Shown in pieces: positions 17,499 to 26,150 of a stretch of DNA of 64,000 nucleotides; position 1 is the stretch's first letter; the number at the start of each line of letters is the position of its first letter. Source of the DNA: Bizionia saleffrena (GTDB lineage: Bacteria; Bacteroidota; Bacteroidia; Flavobacteriales; Flavobacteriaceae); contig NZ_VSKM01000003.1 in NCBI RefSeq assembly GCF_008086175.1, positions 1 to 64,000 on the forward strand, written 5' to 3'. Position numbers and translations under genes: made by a program. The notes beneath the pieces were generated by a model. It made no database searches and was not told the DNA's origin. It was given only the letters and a program-made list of their open reading frames with translations.

Positions 17499-18911
17499 TT
17501 ATTTTAAAGTTGAGGGGCAAACGAAATCTGTTATAGGAATACCGGCTTCTTTGATGGCACCCATACCGCCTGCAACCTCTATTAGATTATGTATACCTCT
17601 ACTTTTTAAAATTGAAGACGCAATCACCGAGCGATATCCTCCTGCACAATGCACATAAAACGGTTCCTTTTCAGGTAATTCGCTTAAATGCTCGTTTAAA
17701 AAATCTAAAGGAGTTGATTTCGCTATATCAATATGTCCAGCTTCAAATTCGCCTTCTTTTCTAACGTCGAATACAGGAATGTCTTGAGATTCTAAACGTG
17801 ATTTGAATTCGATGGCCGAAATAGATTCCATAGAATCCATGGCTTTACCTGATGCTTTCCACGCTGCTATTCCACCGTCTAAGTACCCAATAGTATTATC
17901 GAAACCTACACGAGATAAACGCGTAATGGCTTCCTTTTCTTGACCGTTATCAACCACCAATAATAAGGGTTGTTTTACGTCTTGAATTAGAGCTCCAACC
18001 CACGGCGCAAAACCTCCTTTTAAGCCGATAAATATAGATCTCGGGATATGACCTATTATAAAATCGGACTGATGACGTACGTCTAAAACTAAAGCTTCAG
18101 ATGTATTTGCTGCTGCTTCGAAAGCATCAGGGGTAAGTGCATTTGTTCCTTTTTCTATAATTTTATCAATATGCTCGTAGCCTTCTTTATTAAGCTTAAC
18201 GTTTAAGGGGAAATACGATGGTGGAGGCAATAAGCCATCAATTACTTCAGCAATAAATTCGTCTCTGGTCATATCGGCACGTAACGCGTAATTCATTTGC
18301 TTTTGGTTACCCAAAGTATCGACGGTTTCCTTCATCATATTTTTACCACAAGCAGAACCTGCACCGTGGCCGGGGTATACCGTAACATCATCGGCTAAGG
18401 GCATAATTTTTTCACGTAAACTATCGAAAGATAATCCTGCTAAATCTTCCATTGTCATACTAGCCGCTTTTTGCGCTAAGTCAGGTCGTCCAACATCACC
18501 CAAAAATAAGGTATCCCCACTAAAAATAGCGTGGTCTTTTCCGTTTTCGTCTTTTACTAAATACGTTGTACTCTCCATAGTATGACCCGGAGTATGTAAC
18601 GCTGTAATAGTAATATTACCCAACTTAAAAACTTGTCCGTCTGTTGCTATTATAGCCTCAAACTTTGGGTTCGCCGTTGGCCCATATACAATTGGAGCGC
18701 CTGTTTTTTCAGAAAGCGTTAAATGCCCGCTAACAAAATCGGCATGGAAATGTGTTTCAAAAATATATTTTATAGCGGCATTATTTTTCTTTGCAATCTC
18801 TATGTAATTATCGACCTCACGTAATGGATCTATAATAGCGACTTCTCCTTTACTTTCAATATAATATGCGCCTTGTGATAGGCATCCTGTATAAATTTGT
18901 TCTATTTTCAT
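17499..18911 (-). CDS. CstB-like persulfide dioxygenase with pseudorhodanese and rhodanese domains
   Basis: The product has 470 residues and three parts. Residues 1-230 are a metallo-beta-lactamase-fold dioxygenase with THFHADFVSGH at 53-63, His110, SGDTLF at 131-136 and PGHGAGSAC at 180-188, including Cys188. Residues 265-355 are a rhodanese fold in which the active-site Cys is replaced (VVDNGQEK around 321), so it is a pseudorhodanese. Residues 370-465 are an intact rhodanese with HCAGGYRS and Cys422. This order matches CstB of Staphylococcus aureus, which oxidises low-molecular-weight persulfides and forms thiosulfate. The neighbours TauE and YeeE fit that role. The enzymatic role is inferred from architecture. 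Confidence 0.88.
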   Translation of the reverse strand: MKIEQIYTGCLSQGAYYIESKGEVAIIDPLREVDNYIEIAKKNNAAIKYIFETHFHADFVSGHLTLSEKTGAPIVYGPTANPKFEAIIATDGQVFKLGNITITALHTPGHTMESTTYLVKDENGKDHAIFSGDTLFLGDVGRPDLAQKAASMTMEDLAGLSFDSLREKIMPLADDVTVYPGHGAGSACGKNMMKETVDTLGNQKQMNYALRADMTRDEFIAEVIDGLLPPPSYFPLNVKLNKEGYEHIDKIIEKGTNALTPDAFEAAANTSEALVLDVRHQSDFIIGHIPRSIFIGLKGGFAPWVGALIQDVKQPLLLVVDNGQEKEAITRLSRVGFDNTIGYLDGGIAAWKASGKAMDSMESISAIEFKSRLESQDIPVFDVRKEGEFEAGHIDIAKSTPLDFLNEHLSELPEKEPFYVHCAGGYRSVIASSILKSRGIHNLIEVAGGMGAIKEAGIPITDFVCPSTLK

Positions 18912-18933
18912 TTTATTTTATTTTTAGCTATTA

Positions 18934-18941
18934 CAAAAATA
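18934..18941 (-). promoter_or_regulatory. Possible -7 box (TATTTTTG) before the CstB-like gene
   Basis: TATTTTTG on the minus strand fits TAnnTTTG and lies 23 bases upstream of the ATG at 18911, in a 67-base gap after tauE. It may provide a second promoter inside the cluster. Confidence 0.4.
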
Positions 18942-18978
18942 GCATTTACAATTAATTTAAAAGGGGACTTATGTTGCA

Positions 18979-19779
18979 CTAGAATACGAGTTCTTTAACT
19001 AAAATAAAGATCGCCATTACTAAAACGAACCACCCAAAGCCTTTTTTTAACTTAGCACCTTCCACCTTATTAGCCAGTGAGGTTCCTATTAAAATACCAA
19101 CCACCGCTATTGCTGTAAAACTAAGTAAAAACAGCCAATCAATATTTAAATGTCCAAAATCGCCAGTAAACCCTATTAAAGAGTTAATGGAAATGATAAA
19201 TAATGAAGTGCCTACGGCTTGCTTCATTGTTAGATTTCCTAAAAGTATTAGTGCAGGTACGATAACAAAACCTCCGCCCGCACCGATTAACCCCGTAAAG
19301 AAACCAATTACGGCGGCTTGAAACACAATTTTAGGAATATTATAAGACGCTCTATTATTGTTTACTACAATCTCTGTACTCCTTTTCAGCATTACTGTAG
19401 CGGAATACAACATAACAACGGCAAATAATAGCATTATAGCTGAGCCTTTAGTTACGTTGAAAGTACCAATTGAAAACAACTGATCTGGCACTTCTGGTAA
19501 AAAATAACGACGTGTTAAATAAATGACTATAAACGCTGGAATAGCGAATAGAAAAGCCATTTTAAAATTGATATTATTTTTTCTGTAATTTTTAAAGGCA
19601 CCAAAACTAGAAGAAACACCGACCATAAATAAAGAATAAGACGTCGCAATTATAGGATTGAATGCAAAAAGGTACACAAAAATAGGCACGCTCAAAATAG
19701 AACCACCACCACCAATGAGCCCCATAACCAAACCAATAATTAAAGCTCCAAAATAGCCTAGAATGTGTAAGAAATCCAT
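18979..19779 (-). CDS. TauE/SafE family sulfite/organosulfur exporter
   Basis: The product has 266 residues with about eight membrane helices. The family's glycine-rich repeat appears twice, as GLVMGLIGGGGSILSVPIFV near the N-terminus and GFFTGLIGAGGGFVIVPALI in the second half, showing the internal duplication of TauE/SafE. Members are thought to export sulfite, sulfoacetate or related anions through the inner membrane. In the staphylococcal cst operon a TauE accompanies CstB, and here it directly precedes the CstB-like gene, which supports a sulfite or thiosulfate export job. A TATATTTG box lies 18 bases upstream of the start. Confidence 0.92.
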   Translation of the reverse strand: MDFLHILGYFGALIIGLVMGLIGGGGSILSVPIFVYLFAFNPIIATSYSLFMVGVSSSFGAFKNYRKNNINFKMAFLFAIPAFIVIYLTRRYFLPEVPDQLFSIGTFNVTKGSAIMLLFAVVMLYSATVMLKRSTEIVVNNNRASYNIPKIVFQAAVIGFFTGLIGAGGGFVIVPALILLGNLTMKQAVGTSLFIISINSLIGFTGDFGHLNIDWLFLLSFTAIAVVGILIGTSLANKVEGAKLKKGFGWFVLVMAIFILVKELVF

Positions 19780-19796
19780 AGTTTTGAGTATTGGTG

Positions 19797-19804
19797 CAAA
19801 TATA
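19797..19804 (-). promoter_or_regulatory. Promoter -7 box (TATATTTG) for the tauE-led sulfur operon
   Basis: A TATATTTG box on the minus strand lies 18 bases before the tauE ATG, in the 57-base gap after the Crp/Fnr gene. It could let the sulfur genes be transcribed apart from the regulator. Confidence 0.5.
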
Positions 19805-19836
19805 CTTTAGATAATAAGATTTTTAAGTGATAAATG

Positions 19837-20469
19837 TTACAAGTCTAAGATTTTAATTTGATTTCTGTTTAACTCAATTTTTTTGTCATTTTCTAACGTT
19901 TTTAATAACCTAGAAATAACCACACGAGACGTATGCATATCTTGAGCAATAATTTGGTGTGTAACGTGTATAGTGTCATTATGATTAATCATAGCCTTGT
20001 CGCGTAAATATTTTAATAGCCGTTCGTCGAGTTTTAAAAAAGCAACGGCATCCAAAGCCTCTAAAAGCTCCGTTAATCTTTCATGATAGCTCTGTAAAAT
20101 AAAGTTTTGCCAAGAAGTATAGCGCGACATCCACAAACTCATATACGCCACTGGAATCATTAATAAAGTAGTATCTGTTTCGGCAATAGCACGAATTTCG
20201 CTCTTTTTAACGCCTAAGCAACACGTCAGTGTCATCGCACAGGTATCGCCCTGCTCTATAAAATAAAGCAGTAAATCGTCACCGTTAGTATCTTCTCTAA
20301 AAATTTTTATTGCTCCAGCTAACACCAAAGGAATCATCGTTACTGTTTCGCCGATATCCATAAGAATCTCGTCGGCACGGACCGTTTTTAACACACCTAC
20401 CGCTGTAATTTCGTTGAGTAGCTCATCTTCAAAAAGATAGCCGTAATGGTGTTTTAAATCGTCTAACAT
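19837..20469 (-). CDS. Crp/Fnr family regulator with a three-cysteine segment
   Basis: The product has 210 residues. Residues 1-120 form a cyclic-nucleotide-binding-like beta roll (ILMDIGETVTMIPLVLAGAIKIF), then a long dimer helix, then a winged helix-turn-helix at about 165-210 (QIIAQDMHTSRVVISRLLKTLE). In the beta roll the segment DTCAMTLTCCLGVKKSEIRA replaces the usual phosphate-binding region and carries Cys77, Cys83 and Cys84. With sulfur genes immediately downstream, a thiol or persulfide sensor is a reasonable guess. The gene overlaps the MtfA-like stop by one base (TAATG). Confidence 0.9.
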   Translation of the reverse strand: MLDDLKHHYGYLFEDELLNEITAVGVLKTVRADEILMDIGETVTMIPLVLAGAIKIFREDTNGDDLLLYFIEQGDTCAMTLTCCLGVKKSEIRAIAETDTTLLMIPVAYMSLWMSRYTSWQNFILQSYHERLTELLEALDAVAFLKLDERLLKYLRDKAMINHNDTIHVTHQIIAQDMHTSRVVISRLLKTLENDKKIELNRNQIKILDL

Positions 20470-21254
20470 TAATTTTTACGTTTTTTACCGGGTTGTTGTT
20501 GAAAGCATAAAACTAACATTTTAAACAACTCTGGATGCTTTTTTTTAAAAAGTTGTGGTCTCTCGAAAAAATATTCTGAAACAACGGCGAAAAATTCAGC
20601 TTCATTAAAACTAGCATATTTTCTTATATCTGAAGTATCATTATTAATGGCTTGCATTTCATGATGCATTAATTCTAACCACGGTTTTATATAATCGCGT
20701 CCCAATAATTGCTCAGGAATACCATCTGTTATGCCATCCATTTTATCTATTAAATGCACAAACTCGTGCACTGGCGTGTTTAATTTATCGGTGTCGTTTT
20801 TAAAAGCTTGACGTAACGCACGACGCGACAATAACATTTGGTTTTCGAAACGCCCGTTACCGACCATCCCTAAAATGCGTCTGTCTTTATTTTGGTCTGC
20901 GAATTGCAAATCACTATTAAAAGTATCGGGATACAAAATAATACCACTTAAATTATTATAATACCATTCCTTAAAGCCAAACACCGGAATTACGGCACTT
21001 GCAGCTATTAGAATACGATCTAAATCTTCTAGTTCTAACTTTACACCTTCAATAGTAACTTCGCTTAAAAAAGCCATCATTCGTTTTCTAAAGCGCTGTT
21101 TTTCGGAAGATGACAAGATGTTATAATACGCGACTTCAGCCTCTAAAACAGGACCCCAATGTTTAGGAAAAGGAGCGACATCTTTGCGTTTCAATTTAGA
21201 AAAGGCAAAAATACCAAAACCAACTAAAATAATAAAAAGTATAATGTAAATCAT
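20469..21254 (-). CDS. MtfA-like zinc peptidase (M90 family)
   Basis: The product has 261 residues. A membrane anchor at about residues 2-19 comes first, then the MtfA domain with the metal-binding motif TPVHEFVHLIDKMDG (HEFVH at 163-167) and the downstream ASFNEAEFFAVVSEYFFERP, where a conserved Glu completes the site. E. coli MtfA binds the repressor Mlc and has aminopeptidase activity; E. coli MtfA lacks this anchor. The gene is translationally coupled (TAATG) to the Crp/Fnr regulator downstream, so a link to that regulator is possible but unproven. Divergent from the HAD gene. Confidence 0.88.
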   Translation of the reverse strand: MIYIILFIILVGFGIFAFSKLKRKDVAPFPKHWGPVLEAEVAYYNILSSSEKQRFRKRMMAFLSEVTIEGVKLELEDLDRILIAASAVIPVFGFKEWYYNNLSGIILYPDTFNSDLQFADQNKDRRILGMVGNGRFENQMLLSRRALRQAFKNDTDKLNTPVHEFVHLIDKMDGITDGIPEQLLGRDYIKPWLELMHHEMQAINNDTSDIRKYASFNEAEFFAVVSEYFFERPQLFKKKHPELFKMLVLCFQQQPGKKRKN

Positions 21255-21376
21255 AAAAATATAGAGCTAAAACTGAAATGTAAATAATATATTCAAGTTA
21301 TAAATATTCTTTATAATAAGATTAACAAGAGCAGTAAAATAGTAGTTATATTAGCGCTTTTAAAATTCTTTATAAT

Positions 21377-22039
21377 ATGATTAAAGCAGTTCTTTTTGAT
21401 ATGGATGGTGTTATTGTAGACACAGAACCGTTACATACTAAAGCATATTATATGATGTTTGAACACTATAATATGGAGGTGTCGCGGAAATTATACGAAT
21501 CGTTTACTGGGCAATCGACTTTAAATGTCTGTAAAGCACTGTGCGATACGTTTGGTTTAGACTGCAACCCCGAAGATTTAGTACAACACAAAAGAACAAG
21601 CTTTACGTCCCTTTTTCATAACGATCCTAGTTTACAATTACTACCAGGTATTTTAGACCTTATTAAAGACTATCACAACAATGGTTTAACTTTAATTTTG
21701 GCTTCATCGGCCTCTATGTTTACTATTAATAATGTCTTTACACGTTTTGAATTAGACTATTATTTTAAAGCGAAATTAAGTGGTGCCGACTTAAAAGCGT
21801 CTAAACCACATCCTGAAATTTTTGAAAAAGCGGCAGATACTGCAGGGATAAACAAAAATGAATGCTTTGTTATTGAGGATTCTACTAACGGTATAAAAGC
21901 AGCAAAATCGGCAGGAATTTACTGCGTGGGCTACGATAGTTTAAATTCTAAAAATCAAGATTATTCGCAAGCAGACCGCGTTATTAATCATTTTAATGAA
22001 ATTAATTTCAATATCGTAAAAAACACAATGGTGTTCTAA
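21377..22039 (+). CDS. HAD-superfamily phosphatase, beta-phosphoglucomutase-like
   Basis: The product has 220 residues. Motif I is FDMDGVIVDTEP at 7-18 with the nucleophile Asp8 and acid Asp10; the helical cap follows; motif II is ILASSAS, motif III the Lys of ASKPHPEIF, and motif IV VIEDSTNGIKAAKSAG. This is the subfamily of beta-phosphoglucomutases and sugar-phosphate phosphatases. The substrate cannot be assigned from sequence. It stands alone, divergent from the MtfA-like gene; a short weak hairpin (CATAAAG/CTTTATG) lies after the stop without a T-run. Confidence 0.9.
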   Translation: MIKAVLFDMDGVIVDTEPLHTKAYYMMFEHYNMEVSRKLYESFTGQSTLNVCKALCDTFGLDCNPEDLVQHKRTSFTSLFHNDPSLQLLPGILDLIKDYHNNGLTLILASSASMFTINNVFTRFELDYYFKAKLSGADLKASKPHPEIFEKAADTAGINKNECFVIEDSTNGIKAAKSAGIYCVGYDSLNSKNQDYSQADRVINHFNEINFNIVKNTMVF

Positions 22040-22198
22040 AACAGTTTCATCATAAAGATATAACACTTTATGGGATTTGGTTTATTACCCCATTATATAA
22101 ATAAAATGAGCGCATAGAAAACAAAATAAAACATCGAATTTCAGTAAACTAAACCCTATTTAGTATATATTTATCTGCGAATAAAAAAACAAAAATAA

Positions 22199-23404
22199 AT
22201 GACAGTCGCTAAATTTCCAGACAATGAGGATCACCGTCAGAAGGCTGTTGATACCTATAAATTACTAAACACGCTTCCTGAAGAAACTTATGACAACATC
22301 ACTTCTATAACGTCGTATATTTTAGATGCTCCTATTAGTTTAATTACGTTACTCGATTATGATCGTAATTTTTTCAAATCTCATAAGGGAACCGAATTAA
22401 ACGAATGGCCAAGAAAAATATCCTTTTGCGCACACGCTATACTTTCAGAGTCTGATATAACAATTGTTGAAGACGCGAGAGAAGACGAACGATTTGCAGA
22501 CAACCCCTTTGTTACAGAGCACGATGCCGTTTTTTATGCAGGCGTACCATTGGTTAATCCTCAAGGCTATAAGTTAGGAACCCTCTGTGTGTTCGACCAC
22601 ATACCAAGGCAACTCGATGACGCGCAAATAAAGGCATTAAAAACATTGGCAAAGCAAGTTGTTATTCTTTTTGAAAAACATTTGCAAAATATGCAGTTAT
22701 TACAATTGCAAGATAAATTAGAAAAACGAAATACTGATTTAAAAAAGTATACAGATATTGTGTCTCACGACTTAAAATCGCCGCTAGCAAATATTATTTC
22801 TTTAACCGATTTATTAGCTGAAGAAAACAGAGGAATACTAAATAAATCGTCCTTAGAATATATTGATTACCTAAAAACTTCTAGCTACGCATTAAAAGAT
22901 TATATAGATGGGTTGTACACCTTTTACGAAAATGATGAACTGCTGAATCGAAAAAAAGAAGTTATTTTATTTAGTGATTTAATTAATATTATCAAGAAAA
23001 TATCTGATAATAAAAAGGACAATATTACCTATAATTACAACACAGAAACCGAATATATTACTGCTAATAAATCAGTTTTACTTCAAGTTTTAGTAAATTT
23101 AGTTACCAATGCTATTAAGTATAACAATAAGCCAGAAGTAAAAATCGAAATATTTTGTAAAGACACTAAGGATTATTACCATTTTATCGTTAAGGACAAT
23201 GGTAACGGCATCCCTGCAAAATTTATTCCTATAATTTTTGATCTTTTTGAAGTGGTTGGAGAAAAAGACAGGTACGGCAACATCGGATCAGGGATTGGTT
23301 TAGCCGCAGTAAAAAAACTCATCAATAATCAAGACGGAGAAATAAGTTTTGAATCTGAAGAAGGCATCGGTACGTCATTTAATTTTACAATCGCAAAAAG
23401 CTAA
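22199..23404 (+). CDS. GAF-domain sensor histidine kinase (soluble)
   Basis: The product has 401 residues and no membrane segment. Residues about 25-165 form a GAF domain (FCAHAILSESDITIVEDARED, FYAGVPLVNPQGYKLGTLCV). A coiled linker leads to the HisKA domain with VSHDLKSPLANI and phospho-acceptor His190, then the ATPase domain with NLVTNAIKYN (N box), VKDNGNGIP (G1) and GSGIGLAAVKKLI (G2). It should sense a cytoplasmic signal and phosphorylate a response regulator that is not encoded next to it, so it is an orphan kinase. The ligand is unknown. Confidence 0.93.
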   Translation: MTVAKFPDNEDHRQKAVDTYKLLNTLPEETYDNITSITSYILDAPISLITLLDYDRNFFKSHKGTELNEWPRKISFCAHAILSESDITIVEDAREDERFADNPFVTEHDAVFYAGVPLVNPQGYKLGTLCVFDHIPRQLDDAQIKALKTLAKQVVILFEKHLQNMQLLQLQDKLEKRNTDLKKYTDIVSHDLKSPLANIISLTDLLAEENRGILNKSSLEYIDYLKTSSYALKDYIDGLYTFYENDELLNRKKEVILFSDLINIIKKISDNKKDNITYNYNTETEYITANKSVLLQVLVNLVTNAIKYNNKPEVKIEIFCKDTKDYYHFIVKDNGNGIPAKFIPIIFDLFEVVGEKDRYGNIGSGIGLAAVKKLINNQDGEISFESEEGIGTSFNFTIAKS

Positions 23405-23764
23405 TATCCATCGCAGAAAGACATTATTAGTAAGTAACAGTATAAGAATCTAAATCATTTATGCCAATAAATAGTGAGCTGACGCCTACCACTTCTGTCT
23501 ATTATAATATATAGTTATTTAAATAGGTCAACCCTTTGTTTACGATAAAGCCCCACGCAAAGCAACGCTAAAGAAACAAATGTATGGACATAGCGACCAA
23601 GAGACGCTGTAAATCCTTTTAAATTAGCACATACAAATCGTCTATAGCGCCCCCAATACCGAGTAACGCCACAACTACTTTTGTTTTTTTAAGATTTTAA
23701 AATGATGGTAAACAAACGGCGCTAATGCTTAATAAAACCCGCTATTATTATACCCGTTGGTACG
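23405..23764. other. 360-base gene-free interval, possible decayed sequence
   Basis: No convincing gene is seen. On the minus strand 57 codons (23518-23688) are free of stops but have no ATG, GTG or TTG start. They translate to a basic, aromatic-rich stretch (YWGRYRRF, then ASLGRYVHTFVSLALL). The sequence is locally richer in G and C than nearby intergenic DNA. It could be a gene remnant or a dispersed intergenic repeat. Confidence 0.3.
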
Positions 23765-24529
23765 CTATTTTATATACTGTTTTAGTATTTTTTTAAGGAG
23801 GGTAATATCTTTATCCTTATTACGACTTAAGTTCTTTTTAGCATCACATTCAAATAAAGCATAATCGATTTCAATTAAATTGATATTCTTTTTTTGCAAC
23901 ACATCTCGTCGTCTTTTGTTGTACTTTTCTATTTGTTCACTTCGAGTAATACCACTAACGGTCATAACCTCTAGTTTGTCCAAATGCTGTTCTGTTTTAT
24001 TTTTCTTTTCTACAAATTCAATTACTAAATTAGCCGATTCATAAAAACCTGCTAAAGGTAATTTTGTTCTTGTTTTTCCTTTTTTATGCATATCACCTAA
24101 CAAAAAAGTAAAGGTATGCTTACGTGATGCTTTTTCTTTTAGCAATTCGTCGCAAAGATCTAAGATGTAGAATTCATCGCTATTTTCTCTATTTGCTTTC
24201 GTTTTTTCTTTTTTTGAGACTGCGTTTATAGCTTCATTTGGTGAGAACGTAGCACCTTTTCTAACCAAATACCAATACACAGCGGTTTCTGTACGCTCGG
24301 TATGTACAGAAGGTATGGTATCTAAAGCATTCTCTTTATCTAAAGCGCGTAAGACTTTTCTTAATGGTAATCCTTTTTTTTGATCTTTTGTAAAAACGCC
24401 TGCTGCTATTAAATCGAGCATAATGTCTTTTGCAGGAATCCAGTTCTTATTAGTATGCGTATTAAAGTAATTTTCTATTACCTTATTTATTTCAGCGACT
24501 TTACCTTCGCTATTACGAGTATTCTCCAT
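23765..24529 (-). CDS. Hypothetical protein, winged-helix-like plus Vsr/DUF559-like nuclease fold
   Basis: The product has 254 residues with no signal peptide, and I do not recognise a named family. Residues 10-92 look like a winged helix ([16 protein letters not shown]...[14 protein letters not shown]...[10 protein letters not shown]). A Lys-rich linker follows. Residues 118-225 resemble a Vsr/DUF559-type restriction-endonuclease-like fold: [16 protein letters not shown] at 161-176, then [20 protein letters not shown] and LIEIDY. In active relatives an Asp usually precedes the strand; here that position is Ala or Gly, so catalysis is doubtful. It stands alone and has no restriction partner nearby. 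Confidence 0.6.
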   Translation of the reverse strand: MENTRNSEGKVAEINKVIENYFNTHTNKNWIPAKDIMLDLIAAGVFTKDQKKGLPLRKVLRALDKENALDTIPSVHTERTETAVYWYLVRKGATFSPNEAINAVSKKEKTKANRENSDEFYILDLCDELLKEKASRKHTFTFLLGDMHKKGKTRTKLPLAGFYESANLVIEFVEKKNKTEQHLDKLEVMTVSGITRSEQIEKYNKRRRDVLQKKNINLIEIDYALFECDAKKNLSRNKDKDITLLKKILKQYIK

Positions 24530-24646
24530 GATTATAACTTTTTATATGATTTGTATTGACTACAAATAAAAGACCGCAAGATAAGTTAATATTATTATGA
24601 AATAATTATACGACTTGTTTAATTGATTATTAAATACGACTTGTTA

Positions 24647-26038
24647 TTACTTTCCAATACAGAAATTAGCAAAAATATTTCCTAGCAACTCATCGTTAGT
24701 AACGTGTCCTGTAATTTCGCCAAAATGGAATAAAGCTTCACGGATATCGATAGCTAAAAGATCGCCAGAAACACCGTTTTCCAATCCGTATTTCACTTTT
24801 TCAATCTCTTCAAAAGCATTTAATAAAGAAGAATAGTGACGCGTATTAGTTACAATCGTTTCATTATTTCTTAAAGCACCTGTGTTTACAAAACCAATTA
24901 GTTTGTCTTTTAAAGCGTCTACTCCTTCTCCGGTTTTGGCAGATAACAAATGAACATCTTCAAATTCAGTATGTAAACGCTCTATTTCTTCAGCATTTAG
25001 GGTATCGACTTTATTAGCTATAATCACCATCGGTTTTAAGGGTAATCGGTTTTTAATTTTCTCTATTTCGACTTTTAGTCGGGCCGCTTCCGTTTTAAAT
25101 TCAATCGCCGAAAACAATAAAACAACCACTTGCGCCTGCTCCATCTTCTCGAAGGTTTTCTTGATCCCTATACTTTCAACAACATCTTTTGTTTCTCTAA
25201 TTCCCGCAGTATCTATAAATCTAAAGCCTATACCATTTATTACCAATTCATCTTCAATAGTATCTCTCGTAGTACCTGCAATTTCACTAACAATCGCGCG
25301 TTCTTCATTCAGCAAAACATTTAGCAACGTAGACTTCCCCACATTGGGTTCTCCCACAATAGCCACTGGAATTCCGTTTTTAATAACGTTCCCCACAGCA
25401 AAAGAATCTATTAAACGACGTAACACCATCCCGATTCGTTTTACCAATGCCTTAAACTCCGAGCGATCGGCAAACTCTACATCTTCTTCAGCAAAATCGA
25501 GTTCTAACTCAATAAGCGAGGCAAAATCCAAAAGTTCTTTACGCAGTTTGGCTATTTCACTCGAAAAACCACCACGCATTTGTTGCATAGCCACTTGATG
25601 AGAGGCCTCATTATCACTAGAAATTAAATCGGCTACAGCTTCTGCCTGACTTAAATCTAATTTACCATTTAAAAAAGCACGCAAGGTGAACTCTCCCGCA
25701 TCGGCCATACGGCAACCTTTCCGAAGCAATAACTGAATAATTTCTTGCTGAATATAAATAGAACCGTGACACGAAATTTCGACTATATCTTCACCTGTAT
25801 ACGATTTCGGATTTTTAAAAATAGAAACCAAAACTTCATCAATAGTGCGTTTATCATCTATAATATGCCCCAAGTGAAGTGTGTGCGTTTTCTGTTTTTT
25901 AAGGGATTTATTTGCGGTTACAGATCTAAAACAAGAATCTGAAATAGTAATAGCATCCACACCCGAAACGCGAATAATAGCAACTGCCCCAGCACCAGAA
26001 GCGGTAGCTAGAGCGACAATAGTATCGTTATACATCAT
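24647..26038 (-). CDS. mnmE: tRNA modification GTPase MnmE
   Basis: The product has 463 residues. The N-terminal tetrahydrofolate-binding domain (DTIVALATASGAGAVAIIRV) is followed by a helical domain and the inserted G domain: GEPNVGKST (G1), IAGTTRDT (G2), DTAGIRET (G3) and NKVDT (G4). The C-terminus ends in FANFCIGK, with the conserved Cys of C(I/L)GK. With MnmG it adds carboxymethylaminomethyl groups to the wobble uridine of some tRNAs. The frame opens with two Met codons (26038 and 26035). A TATTTTTG box lies only 4 bases before the first ATG. Confidence 0.98.
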   Translation of the reverse strand: MMYNDTIVALATASGAGAVAIIRVSGVDAITISDSCFRSVTANKSLKKQKTHTLHLGHIIDDKRTIDEVLVSIFKNPKSYTGEDIVEISCHGSIYIQQEIIQLLLRKGCRMADAGEFTLRAFLNGKLDLSQAEAVADLISSDNEASHQVAMQQMRGGFSSEIAKLRKELLDFASLIELELDFAEEDVEFADRSEFKALVKRIGMVLRRLIDSFAVGNVIKNGIPVAIVGEPNVGKSTLLNVLLNEERAIVSEIAGTTRDTIEDELVINGIGFRFIDTAGIRETKDVVESIGIKKTFEKMEQAQVVVLLFSAIEFKTEAARLKVEIEKIKNRLPLKPMVIIANKVDTLNAEEIERLHTEFEDVHLLSAKTGEGVDALKDKLIGFVNTGALRNNETIVTNTRHYSSLLNAFEEIEKVKYGLENGVSGDLLAIDIREALFHFGEITGHVTNDELLGNIFANFCIGK

Positions 26039-26042
26039 AGTG

Positions 26043-26050
26043 CAAAAATA
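26043..26050 (-). promoter_or_regulatory. -7 box (TATTTTTG) abutting the mnmE start
   Basis: TATTTTTG on the minus strand matches TAnnTTTG and ends 4 bases before the mnmE ATG. A TTTTG lies 23 bases further upstream (26074-26078), slightly long for the -33 element. If real, the transcript would be almost leaderless. Confidence 0.4.
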
Positions 26051-26116
26051 CTAAATTGAAAAGAGATAAAACTCAAAAGGTTTTGCCAAAATTTTAGTCC
26101 TCTACATTTTATCTGT

Positions 26117-26124
26117 TATATTTG
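26117..26124 (+). promoter_or_regulatory. -7 box (TATATTTG) for the TlpA-family gene
   Basis: TATATTTG lies 26 bases before the ATG at 26151 and matches TAnnTTTG. I find no TTG at ideal spacing. Confidence 0.5.
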
Positions 26125-26150
26125 ATTTTAAATTTAAATTCAACACCATT

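Noticed and set aside
22051-22072. Hairpin CATAAAG/CTTTATG after the HAD gene
   Set aside because: AT-rich, weak, and not followed by a T-run.
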